Shown: one piece after another, positions 53,063 through 63,211 of the stretch
Layout: every line of letters begins with the position of its first letter
How positions within the stretch are numbered: position 1 is the first letter of the stretch
DNA from: Pseudorasbora parva
Taxonomy: Eukaryota > Chordata > Actinopteri > Cypriniformes > Gobionidae
Direction of reading: 5' to 3'
Length of the DNA: 64,000 bases
NCBI RefSeq assembly: GCF_024679245.1
Contig: NC_090177.1
Span: 48,023,353 to 48,087,352, forward strand
Program-made: the position numbers and the translations under genes
Notes under the pieces: generated by a model
The model's database searches: none
Told to the model about the DNA's origin: nothing
What the model saw: the letters and a program-made list of their open reading frames with translations, nothing else

Positions 53063-56000
53063 ATGCTTGTATTTTTAACCATACTGCTCATGGCCCTCAC
53101 TATCTCTACAATCAATGTGAGAAGTGTGAGGTCTACTTTGCGAGCACAGAGTGTTTTATCATGTTTAAATAATTTTAAGTCAGACATCTATTTATTGCAA
53201 GAGTGTGCTCTGCCCTTTTTAACCAATTACAGAAAATGGGAAGAGCTGTGGACCAAAGGACCCTCCATCTGGAGTGGCTCCAATTTTAACAGAAATGACG
53301 GTGTGGCCATTTTAATAAAAAATCCCAACATCTTGGTGAAGGGCAGCACTGTGGTGAGGGATGGGCGGGCAATTTTAGTTAATCTGACTTTTTTAGGTAA
53401 GGATTTTAATGTTTTAAATTTGTATGGTTACACAAGTAAAAATGACAGATACAAGCTTTTAGAAGATTTGCAGCCCCACATGTTAGGTAGGGCTCCCCTA
53501 GTGGTAGCAGGGGATTTTAACTGTGTTTTAACAAAAAAAGATAGGAAAAGGGTAGGAGAAGATTTTAAGGTCGACAAGACATCGGTTTTATTAAATAAAT
53601 TGGTCAAAGATTTTAAGTTAGTCGACTGTTTTAAAACAATGCATCAGAGAGAGGAGGGCTACACCTGGTTCAGTGGTGATGGCGCCAGAGCCTCTCGTAT
53701 CGACTATATTTTTACAAGGGACTGCCCGCCAACCGATGCAACATTGACCCCCCTTTTCTTCACTGACCACATGATGGTCTCCTGCACCCTTTCACTACCC
53801 ACGGGTGTGACAGTAGGGGGAGGGCTGTGGAAGCTGAACTGCTCCCTATTAAAAGATGAGGAAGTGGTTCGAGAGTATAGGGAGCAGTTCAGCCAATGGC
53901 AGACCCTCCAAGACTTTTTTGACTCACGAGCACAGTGGTGGGAGATGGTAAAACAAAGGACAGGACATTTTTTTAGAAAAATAGGAAAGGAGAAAAAGAA
54001 TAAAGAAAAAAGACGCATGATGGGGCTGCAAAAAAGACTGCAGAGATATTTTAACCTTTTAAATAATGGATTGGATTTTAAGGAGGAAATAAAGGAAGTA
54101 AAGAAAGAAATGTCAGTTTTATCCGAAACTCAAAGTAAGGGAGTAATTTTAAGATGCAAAGAAAAAGAGATAGAAGAAGGAGAAAAGTGTACAAGATATT
54201 TTTTTAAAAAGACTATTTCACGGGGAGGCTCAATAACAATCTTAAAAACTTTTAGAGGGAGGGAGGCAAAAAATATGGAGGACATTTTAGGGGAAATAGA
54301 ACTTTTTTATAGTGATTTATACAGCCCAAAGAATGTACACAATGGCATCTTAAATGAAGTTTTAGAATTTTTAGAAACAAAGATAAAGAGTCCAAATGTG
54401 CTTTTAGCCCAGGATTTTACTCTTTTAGAATTAAATAAATCTCTCAAAAGTTTTAAAAAAGGGAAGTCCCCAGGAATGGATGGACTTCCCTTGGAGTTTT
54501 ATTTGACTTTCTGGGACATTTTAGCACATGACTTACTGACAGTTTTTAAAGAATTTGAGACTCTCGACAGACTTCCGGACAGCTTTAGAGTAGGGATAGT
54601 TTCGCTTTTATATAAAAAAGGAGACAGGACTGACTTGAAGAACTGGAGACCAATCACGCTTTTAAATTTTGATTGTAAACTTTTTAGTAAGATTTTAGCT
54701 ACACGCATGTCAACTGTTTTAGAGGACGTAATCCACCTGGATCAAGCATGCGCTGTGCCCGGTAGGAAGATCACAGACAGCCTGGTACTGATTAGAGACG
54801 CCATCTGTTACGCGAGAGACAGAAACATTCGGCTAGTAGTCCTAAATTTAGATTTTGAAAAAGCTTTTGACCGCATCTCGCACCAGTTCCTTTTTAAGGT
54901 ACTGGAAAAAATGGGGTTCCCAGGGAGGTTTATAGCTTGGGTGGGACTGCTATACAACAGTCTAGTCAGTAAATTTGCAGTTAATGGGCATTTATCCAAA
55001 GCTGTAAACATTCACAGCGGCGTCCGTCAGGGGTGTCCTTTATCTCCCCTACTGTATGTGGCCTGCATTGAGCCACTGGCACAAATCTTGAGAAGGGATA
55101 AATGGATTAAAGGACTGGACGTCCCAGGGACTGGTGGACTGACCGCAACCTGTGTTTTATATATGGACGACGTAACCCTTTTAGCGACTGACCTTTTATC
55201 AGTACGAAGAGCACTTGACTTGACTGACTGGTACGGTCGGGCCTCGGGCGCTAAGCTCAACAGGAGTAAGTCCGAGGCCCAGCTCTTCGGGCCGTGGGGA
55301 AACGTGGACACAGGCGGACTGGATTTGGATTTTAAAGGCAACGACCTGACAGTTTTAGGAGTAAAATTTGACAGAGAGGGTGGAGGACGGGGAAACTGGA
55401 CTGACATCTTAGGGAAAGTTAGGCAAAGACTGGGGTTTTGGGGACTCAGACAACTGACAATTGAAGGCAAGGTTTTAGTTTTTAAAGCTGTAATTTTACC
55501 ACTAATTTTACTTGTTTCTTCTGTTTTTAGTCCCCCAAGGCGATTCCTGGCCAACCTGGAGAGGGCGGTATTTTATTTCCTGTGGGGGTCCAAATGGGAA
55601 CGAGTAAAAAGGGAGGTCTTTAAAAAAAGAAAGGAAAATGGCGGAAAAGGCCTCCCGGACCCCCACTTGTTTTTAGGTAGCCGCTTTACCGCCCTCCACA
55701 TCGGATATGCGCTGACCCCATCCAGAGAGAATAAGACAGCGGCCATGGCTCGTTTCTGGATGGGGTCCTACCTAAGAAGCATAAAAATTTTATCAATCGA
55801 CCTGAAAACCCCAGTGTCTTTTAATTTGCCAAAAGAGTACAGTTTTATAAAGAAATTTTTAAAAAAATTCCTTTTAGAGACAAATGATGCAAGCATTTTA
55901 ACTAACCACAAATCCCTCATCTCTCTTGTGCAGGACCGGGAAGTGGTGAGTCCAGTTCCAGGCCTCACACTAAGTGAGGCCAAAGACGTTTGGAGGAACG

Positions 56001-56518
56001 CAGCCCACCCAGCTCTCCAGAACAGACACAAGGACTTATCGTGGATGGTGGCTCATGAGATCCTCCCGGTCAGGGCGGTTATGCACTCCAGAGGCATGGC
56101 CAAAAACTCCATCTGCCCACGGTCCGGGTGCAACCACCCGGAGACCGTCCACCATCTGCTCTGGGAGTGCGGTGCTGCGCGGGACCTGTGGGCCAGGGCC
56201 GGCCCCCTGTTTTTCCCGTGCCTGCCAGCGGGTGGGGCCCAGGTGGACTACAAGCTCGCCATCCTGGGGGTGGGTCAGGGCCTCAAAGCCCAAACATCGC
56301 AAGAATTTGCCTCGCTCTGGCTCACCCTCAACCTGATAAAGGATGCCATCTGGGTCACCAGAAACCTGCTGGTGGGGAAACGCGTGACGGTCCCCCTCCA
56401 CGCGAGCGAGCAGAAGATAAGATCAACGCTGCAGGGTGGGCCGCACGTCGTCATTCGGACGGGGGGGCCGAGGCTGCACAAAGAGGTCCCGGCCACCACC
56501 GACCTTGGCCGCCCGTAG
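53063..56518 (+). CDS. Keno ORF2 protein, APE endonuclease and reverse transcriptase (copy 2)
   Basis: 1151 aa, uninterrupted. Endonuclease motifs INVRS, QEC, GDFN (150-153), SRIDY and TDH (SDH in copy 1) are present. Reverse transcriptase motif A LDFEKAFD has D597, motif B GVRQGCPLSP follows, and YMDD is at 700-703. The C-terminal CX4CX7HX4C knuckle spans C1018-C1036. The reverse transcriptase core and the last third are nearly identical to copy 1. The linker between endonuclease and reverse transcriptase (about residues 390-455) is the most diverged stretch and has two one-residue insertions relative to copy 1. Relative to ORF1, ORF2 lies in the +2 frame here against +1 in copy 1, so a programmed frameshift cannot be shared by both. 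Function is target-primed reverse transcription into U2. Confidence 0.96.
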   Translation: MLVFLTILLMALTISTINVRSVRSTLRAQSVLSCLNNFKSDIYLLQECALPFLTNYRKWEELWTKGPSIWSGSNFNRNDGVAILIKNPNILVKGSTVVRDGRAILVNLTFLGKDFNVLNLYGYTSKNDRYKLLEDLQPHMLGRAPLVVAGDFNCVLTKKDRKRVGEDFKVDKTSVLLNKLVKDFKLVDCFKTMHQREEGYTWFSGDGARASRIDYIFTRDCPPTDATLTPLFFTDHMMVSCTLSLPTGVTVGGGLWKLNCSLLKDEEVVREYREQFSQWQTLQDFFDSRAQWWEMVKQRTGHFFRKIGKEKKNKEKRRMMGLQKRLQRYFNLLNNGLDFKEEIKEVKKEMSVLSETQSKGVILRCKEKEIEEGEKCTRYFFKKTISRGGSITILKTFRGREAKNMEDILGEIELFYSDLYSPKNVHNGILNEVLEFLETKIKSPNVLLAQDFTLLELNKSLKSFKKGKSPGMDGLPLEFYLTFWDILAHDLLTVFKEFETLDRLPDSFRVGIVSLLYKKGDRTDLKNWRPITLLNFDCKLFSKILATRMSTVLEDVIHLDQACAVPGRKITDSLVLIRDAICYARDRNIRLVVLNLDFEKAFDRISHQFLFKVLEKMGFPGRFIAWVGLLYNSLVSKFAVNGHLSKAVNIHSGVRQGCPLSPLLYVACIEPLAQILRRDKWIKGLDVPGTGGLTATCVLYMDDVTLLATDLLSVRRALDLTDWYGRASGAKLNRSKSEAQLFGPWGNVDTGGLDLDFKGNDLTVLGVKFDREGGGRGNWTDILGKVRQRLGFWGLRQLTIEGKVLVFKAVILPLILLVSSVFSPPRRFLANLERAVFYFLWGSKWERVKREVFKKRKENGGKGLPDPHLFLGSRFTALHIGYALTPSRENKTAAMARFWMGSYLRSIKILSIDLKTPVSFNLPKEYSFIKKFLKKFLLETNDASILTNHKSLISLVQDREVVSPVPGLTLSEAKDVWRNAAHPALQNRHKDLSWMVAHEILPVRAVMHSRGMAKNSICPRSGCNHPETVHHLLWECGAARDLWARAGPLFFPCLPAGGAQVDYKLAILGVGQGLKAQTSQEFASLWLTLNLIKDAIWVTRNLLVGKRVTVPLHASEQKIRSTLQGGPHVVIRTGGPRLHKEVPATTDLGRP

Positions 56519-56938
56519 ATGCACCCTCACCACTCTGGCTACGGGAACAGCGGGCCAGCGGGCCGGAGGAGAGGGGATTTCCGCTGGGCCTTTGAAGCGG
56601 GGAGTCCTGAACCTGTTCTGGAGACCTGGAGTGAATGGACATTCTTGATAGGGACTCACCCCCGGTCCTGCACAACAGAGATTTTTAAACAGAATGATTT
56701 TATTGTGTTTTAACTGGCTTGTATTTATTTGCTATTTATACTTTTATCCCTTTTTCTAACACCACACTGACTTGCATACATGGACTTTACACAACACACT
56801 ACACTGACTGATTTTAACTAAGAATGCAAAACTGTTGGTTTTAATCTGTGTAAACATGTATGTTTAAAAAGAAAAGAAATGTGAGGTTTGAATGGAAAAA
56901 AAGAAATGTGTGACAATAAAACTTTTTTCGAAAGAAAA
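56519..56938 (+). other. 3' UTR and tail of Keno copy 2
   Basis: The 420-bp UTR starts with a GC-rich segment nearly identical to copy 1, then an AT-rich part that is diverged. AATAAA lies at 56915-56920, 18 bp before the end. Tail CTTTTTTCGAAAGAAAA. Confidence 0.85.
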
Positions 56939-57089
56939 ATCTGTTCTTATCAGTTTAATATCTGATACGTCCCCTATCCGGGGACTGCATATTAAATTGA
57001 TTTTTGGCACATGGAGCCGGAACCGGGGCTTGCTCCGTCCACTCCACGCATCGACCTGGTATTGCAGTGCCTCCAGGAACGGTGTGCTT
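56939..57089 (+). pseudogene. RNU2: U2 snRNA 3' fragment (nt 38-188), second insertion
   Basis: Resumes at ATCTGTTCTTATCAG, identical junction to 34341. No promoter of its own. T4 tract downstream and normal U1 at 57559. Confidence 0.96.
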
Positions 57090-57558
57090 CCCCTTTTTGG
57101 GGACTGCGAATTGTTGTGACTAATAGAAGAACCAACAACACCACTGGAATTTTGTCAGAGAATACAGAAATACGCAGGAAGCGCATACAGAATGACGATG
57201 AGGTGACGCAACGATGACCGTGCCACAGAGAAAGCAGCAAGCTGCGGTCATATGAGCATAGGGAAAAAAGAAGAACAAAAGCGTCGGTTGCCGGCCGGCT
57301 GACTCATCACCGTCACAGCACGTTTTTTGATGTCCCTCTTATTTGAGAGTCTTTACCAACGAGCTGATGAGTCGAATCAGGGGTTTGTGTTGGATGGATT
57401 AGGGACACCTGATTCAAATCAAGGTCACGCACGCACGCACGCAGCAGTCAAGCAATGGAAGGTGCCCCGTCCTTCCTTTTCTTGGGGGAGGGGAAGGTCA
57501 CCGTGTTTGAGGATGGCGAAGGGGGATAGGGGGCCTCTGCCTGGAGGCCAGGCAACTC

Positions 57559-57722
57559 ATACTTACCTGGCAGGGGAGACACCATGATCAGGAAGGTGGT
57601 TCACCCAGGGCGAGGCTCGGCCATTGCACTCCGGTTGTGCTGACCCCTGCGAATTCCCCAAATGTGGGAATCTCGACTGCATAATTTATGGTAGTGGGGG
57701 ACTGCGTTCGCGCTCTCCCCTG
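57559..57722 (+). ncRNA. RNU1: U1 snRNA downstream of Keno copy 2
   Basis: Full 164-nt consensus copy (A at nt 123). Its spacer has one T fewer in CAGTTTGTT, a change shared with the next unit. Confidence 0.97.
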
Positions 57723-58729
57723 TACACACTGGTTAAAAGCAGATAGCGTGGAGGGAAAAAGCGTGTGGTTCTTGACGCTTGTGGCGCCGCCCACTGCCCC
57801 AAAGGGTGAAGTTGCACCAGTTTGTTATGTTTCTGTCTCTTTCTGCTGTGTCAGCCAGTGACCCGGAGAGTTCAGAGAACTGAACTGCGTTTGTTTTCAT
57901 CGAGGTTGTCGAAACCTGCGACCGGTTTGCCGAATGTGGTTTTTCCCACAAACTTTGATATTCAACGGACGAGTTGATTGACAGCAGTGGTCCCAAAGGC
58001 AAAGTTGTTCGGATGGAGGTTTTCTGTCGTATGGTACGACTGTCTCGTGCGCGTGCTGTGAAAAAGCACGCGACATACGTTCGCCTATAGCCGCTCTCAT
58101 GTTGTTGCTTTTTCATTTTAAAGCGCCACTAGGTGGCCATTCACCGCGTCCTTTCTCGCCTGACCCCAGACTGAGCCCGTGCACGGGTGTACCGGCTTGG
58201 GTGAAATTGTCTCGTTCCGTCCAAGAGCTATAGCCGTTCTAGCAGACCCCGCCTCGCCCAGCCCGTAGGTTTCGGCCTGCCGCCGCCAAGCTGAATCGAA
58301 ATTCCCACTTTTTTTCCGATCTGGACGGACAGTCAGACTCCAGAGAATCTTTCTGCACTGGTTTGGGCCAGATCGGGCAAAAGACCTAGGACTAGTGTGC
58401 AAAAGTAGGTTTTTCACAAAATCCCAAATACCCGAAAATTTCGCCAGCGCAACCTTCGAATCCGAGGCATGCGTCTCGCTCGGCTCGAGCCAAGGATTCC
58501 GATGATATAAGACACTTGGTTCTGCGGCGTGCGGTTTGGGAGCTACGAGCCATTTCGTGCCGGGCCCATCGGGGGGCCAGCCTTGGTGATGTTGTAGAGC
58601 GAGTGGCTAGTACCATCCCTCAAAGTTTCAGGTCTCTACGACGTAAGGCCTTTGCCAACCCTCCCCCCCTCACCGCTTCCCAGATGGGCGTCGCCTTTGC
58701 CGGCTCCCCTGTCGCTGCGTCATTGTGTC

Positions 58730-58917
58730 ATCGCTTCTCGGCCTTTTGGCTAAGATCAAGTGTAGTATCTGTTCTTATCAGTTTAATATCTGATACGTCC
58801 CCTATCCGGGGACTGCATATTAAATTGATTTTTGGCACATGGAGCCGGAACCGGGGCTTGCTCCGTCCACTCCACGCATCGACCTGGTATTGCAGTGCCT
58901 CCAGGAACGGTGTGCTT
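58730..58917 (+). ncRNA. RNU2: U2 snRNA
   Basis: Consensus copy, full upstream region, with a private C to T about 20 bp before the start (CCCTGTCGCTGC). T4 tract. The paired U1 starts at 59387. Confidence 0.95.
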
Positions 58918-59386
58918 CCCCTTTTTGGGGACTGCGAATTGTTGTGACTAATAGAAGAACCAACAACACCACTGGAATTTTGTCAGAGAATACAGAAATA
59001 CGCAGGAAGCGCATACAGAATGACGATGAGGTGACGCAACGATGACCGTGCCACAGAGAAAGCAGCAAGCTGCGGTCATATGAGCATAGGGAAAAAAGAA
59101 GAACAAAAGCGTCGGTTGCCGGCCGGCTGACTCATCACCGTCACAGCACGTTTTTTGATGTCCCTCTTATTTGAGAGTCTTTACCAACGAGCTGATGAGT
59201 CGAATCAGGGGTTTGTGTTGGATGGATTAGGGACACCTGATTCAAATCAAGGTCACGCACGCACGCACGCAGCAGTCAAGCAATGGAAGGTGCCCCGTCC
59301 TTCCTTTTCTTGGGGGAGGGGAAGGTCACCGTGTTTGAGGATGGCGAAGGGGGATAGGGGGCCTCTGCCTGGAGGCCAGGCAACTC

Positions 59387-59550
59387 ATACTTACCTGGCA
59401 GGGGAGACACCATGATCAGGAAGGTGGTTCACCCAGGGCGAGGCTCGGCCATTGCACTCCGGTTGTGCTGACCCCTGCGAATTCCCCAAATGTGGGAATC
59501 TCGACTGCGTAATTTATGGTAGTGGGGGACTGCGTTCGCGCTCTCCCCTG
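59387..59550 (+). ncRNA. RNU1: U1 snRNA, nt 123 G variant
   Basis: Full-length with A to G at nt 123 (59509), just before the Sm site (GTAATTTATGG). Shared with the next two U1 copies. Confidence 0.95.
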
Positions 59551-60557
59551 TACACACTGGTTAAAAGCAGATAGCGTGGAGGGAAAAAGCGTGCGGTTCT
59601 TGATGCTTGTGGCGCCGCCCACTGCCCCAAAGGGTGAAGTTGCACCAGTTTGTTATGTTTCTGTCTCTTTCTGCTGTGTCAGCCAGTGACCCGGAGAGTT
59701 CAGAGAACTGAACTGCGTTTGTTTTCATCGAGGTTGTCGAAACCTGCGACCGGTTTGCCGAATGTGGTTTTTCCCACAAACTTTGATATTCAACGGACGA
59801 GTTGATTGACAGCAGTGGTCCCAAAGGCAAAGTTGTTCGGATGGAGGTTTTCTGTCGTATGGTACGACTGTCTCGTGCGCGTGCTGTGAAAAAGCACGCG
59901 ACATACGTTCGCCTATAGCCGCTCTCATGTTGTTGCTTTTTCATTTTAAAGCGCCACTAGGTGGCCATTCACCGCGTCCTTTCTCGCCTGACCCCAGACT
60001 GAGCCCGTGCACGGGTGTACCGGCTTGGGTGAAATTGTCTCGTTCCGTCCAAGAGCTATAGCCGTTCTAGCAGACCCCGCCTCGCCCAGCCCGTAGGTTT
60101 CGGCCTGCCGCCGCCAAGCTGAATCGAAATTCCCACTTTTTTTCCGATCTGGACGGACAGTCAGACTCCAGAGAATCTTTCTGCACTGGTTTGGGCCAGA
60201 TCGGGCAAAAGACCTAGGACTAGTGTGCAAAAGTAGGTTTTTCACAAAATCCCAAATACCCGAAAATTTCGCCAGCGCAACCTTCGAATCCGAGGCATGC
60301 GTCTCGCTCGGCTCGAGCCAAGGATTCCGATGATATAAGACACTTGGTTCTGCGGCGTGCGGTTTGGGAGCTACGAGCCATTTCGTGCCGGGCCCATCGG
60401 GGGGCCAGCCTTGGTGATGTTGTAGAGCGAGTGGCTAGTACCATCCCTCAAAGTTTCAGGTCTCTACGACGTAAGGCCTTTGCCAACCCTCCCCCCCTCA
60501 CCGCTTCCCAGATGGGCGTCGCCTTTGCCGGCTCCCCTGCCGCTGCGTCATTGTGTC

Positions 60558-60745
60558 ATCGCTTCTCGGCCTTTTGGCTAAGATCAAGTGTAGTATCTGT
60601 TCTTATCAGTTTAATATCTGATACGTCCCCTATCCGGGGACTGCATATTAAATTGATTTTTGGCACATGGAGCCGGAACCGGGGCTTGCTCCGTCCACTC
60701 CACGCATCGACCTGGTATTGCAGTGCCTCCAGGAACGGTGTGCTT
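60558..60745 (+). ncRNA. RNU2: U2 snRNA
   Basis: Consensus copy, full upstream region, T4 tract. The paired U1 starts at 61215. Confidence 0.96.
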
Positions 60746-61214
60746 CCCCTTTTTGGGGACTGCGAATTGTTGTGACTAATAGAAGAACCAACAACACCAC
60801 TGGAATTTTGTCAGAGAATACAGAAATACGCAGGAAGCGCATACAGAATGACGATGAGGTGACGCAACGATGACCGTGCCACAGAGAAAGCAGCAAGCTG
60901 CGGTCATATGAGCATAGGGAAAAAAGAAGAACAAAAGCGTCGGTTGCCGGCCGGCTGACTCATCACCGTCACAGCACGTTTTTTGATGTCCCTCTTATTT
61001 GAGAGTCTTTACCAACGAGCTGATGAGTCGAATCAGGGGTTTGTGTTGGATGGATTAGGGACACCTGATTCAAATCAAGGTCACGCACGCACGCACGCAG
61101 CAGTCAAGCAATGGAAGGTGCCCCGTCCTTCCTTTTCTTGGGGGAGGGGAAGGTCACCGTGTTTGAGGATGGCGAAGGGGGATAGGGCGCCTCTGCCTGG
61201 AGGCCAGGCAACTC

Positions 61215-61378
61215 ATACTTACCTGGCAGGGGAGACACCATGATCAGGAAGGTGGTTCACCCAGGGCGAGGCTCGGCCATTGCACTCCGGTTGTGCTGAC
61301 CCCTGCGAATTCCCCAAATGTGGGAATCTCGACTGCGTAATTTATGGTAGTGGGGGACTGCGTTCGCGCTCTCCCCTG
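61215..61378 (+). ncRNA. RNU1: U1 snRNA, nt 123 G variant
   Basis: Full-length with G at nt 123 (61337). The downstream spacer has a private CCAGTTTGCC (usually CCGGTTTGCC). Confidence 0.95.
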
Positions 61379-62386
61379 TACACACTGGTTAAAAGCAGAT
61401 AGCGTGGAGGGAAAAAGCGTGCGGTTCTTGACGCTTGTGGCGCCGCCCACTGCCCCAAAGGGTGAAGTTGCACCAGTTTTGTTATGTTTCTGTCTCTTTC
61501 TGCTGTGTCAGCCAGTGACCCGGAGAGTTCAGAGAACTGAACTGCGTTTGTTTTCATCGAGGTTGTCGAAACCTGCGACCAGTTTGCCGAATGTGGTTTT
61601 TCCCACAAACTTTGATATTCAACGGACGAGTTGATTGACAGCAGTGGTCCCAAAGGCAAAGTTGTTCGGATGGAGGTTTTCTGTCGTATGGTACGACTGT
61701 CTCGTGCGCGTGCTGTGAAAAAGCACGCGACATACGTTCGCCTATAGCCGCTCTCATGTTGTTGCTTTTTCATTTTAAAGCGCCACTAGGTGGCCATTCA
61801 CCGCGTCCTTTCTCGCCTGACCCCAGACTGAGCCCGTGCACGGGTGTACCGGCTTGGGTGAAATTGTCTCGTTCCGTCCAAGAGCTATAGCCGTTCTAGC
61901 AGACCCCGCCTCGCCCAGCCCGTAGGTTTCGGCCTGCCGCCGCCAAGCTGAATCGAAATTCCCACTTTTTTTCCGATCTGGACGGACAGTCAGACTCCAG
62001 AGAATCTTTCTGCACTGGTTTGGGCCAGATCGGGCAAAAGACCTAGGACTAGTGTGCAAAAGTAGGTTTTTCACAAAATCCCAAATACCCGAAAATTTCG
62101 CCAGCGCAACCTTCGAATCCGAGGCATGCGTCTCGCTCGGCTCGAGCCAAGGATTCCGATGATATAAGACACTTGGTTCTGCGGCGTGCGGTTTGGGAGC
62201 TACGAGCCATTTCGTGCCGGGCCCATCGGGGGGCCAGCCTTGGTGATGTTGTAGAGCGAGTGGCTAGTACCATCCCTCAAAGTTTCAGGTCTCTACGACG
62301 TAAGGCCTTTGCCAACCCTCCCCCCCTCACCGCTTCCCAGATGGGCGTCGCCTTTGCCGGCTCCCCTGCCGCTGCGTCATTGTGTC

Positions 62387-62574
62387 ATCGCTTCTCGGCC
62401 TTTTGGCTAAGATCAAGTGTAGTATCTGTTCTTATCAGTTTAATATCTGATACGTCCCCTATCCGGGGACTGCATATTAAATTGATTTTTGGCACATGGA
62501 GCCGGAACCGGGGCTTGCTCCGTCCACTCCACGCATCGACCTGGTATTGCAGTGCCTCCAGGAACGGTGTGCTT
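62387..62574 (+). ncRNA. RNU2: U2 snRNA, last in the window
   Basis: Consensus copy, full upstream region, T4 tract. Its U1 promoter region has one extra ACGC unit (about 62909-62930). The paired U1 starts at 63048. Confidence 0.96.
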
Positions 62575-63047
62575 CCCCTTTTTGGGGACTGCGAATTGTT
62601 GTGACTAATAGAAGAACCAACAACACCACTGGAATTTTGTCAGAGAATACAGAAATACGCAGGAAGCGCATACAGAATGACGATGAGGTGACGCAACGAT
62701 GACCGTGCCACAGAGAAAGCAGCAAGCTGCGGTCATATGAGCATAGGGAAAAAAGAAGAACAAAAGCGTCGGTTGCCGGCCGGCTGACTCATCACCGTCA
62801 CAGCACGTTTTTTGATGTCCCTCTTATTTGAGAGTCTTTACCAACGAGCTGATGAGTCGAATCAGGGGTTTGTGTTGGATGGATTAGGGACACCTGATTC
62901 AAATCAAGGTCACGCACGCACGCACGCACGCAGCAGTCAAGCAATGGAAGGTGCCCCGTCCTTCCTTTTCTTGGGGGAGGGGAAGGTCACCGTGTTTGAG
63001 GATGGCGAAGGGGGATAGGGCGCCTCTGCCTGGAGGCCAGGCAACTC

Positions 63048-63211
63048 ATACTTACCTGGCAGGGGAGACACCATGATCAGGAAGGTGGTTCACCCAGGGC
63101 GAGGCTCGGCCATTGCACTCCGGTTGTGCTGACCCCTGCGAATTCCCCAAATGTGGGAATCTCGACTGCGTAATTTATGGTAGTGGGGGACTGCGTTCGC
63201 GCTCTCCCCTG
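63048..63211 (+). ncRNA. RNU1: U1 snRNA, nt 123 G variant, last in the window
   Basis: Full-length with G at nt 123 (63170). Confidence 0.95.

Larger units (their letters stand above)
51481..56938 (+). mobile_element. Full-length U2-specific non-LTR retrotransposon, Keno type (copy 2)
   Basis: The 5458-bp element has the same order and orientation as copy 1 and the same U2 position (nt 33 / nt 38, loss of TAGT). It is not a duplicate of copy 1: ORF1, the leader and the 5' half of ORF2 are clearly diverged, so this is an independent insertion of a related subfamily member. Both ORFs are open. The 3' tail CGAAAGAAAA is shared. The upstream unit carries the private T change at 51274 that is also found beside the intact U2 at 47786. 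Confidence 0.93.
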
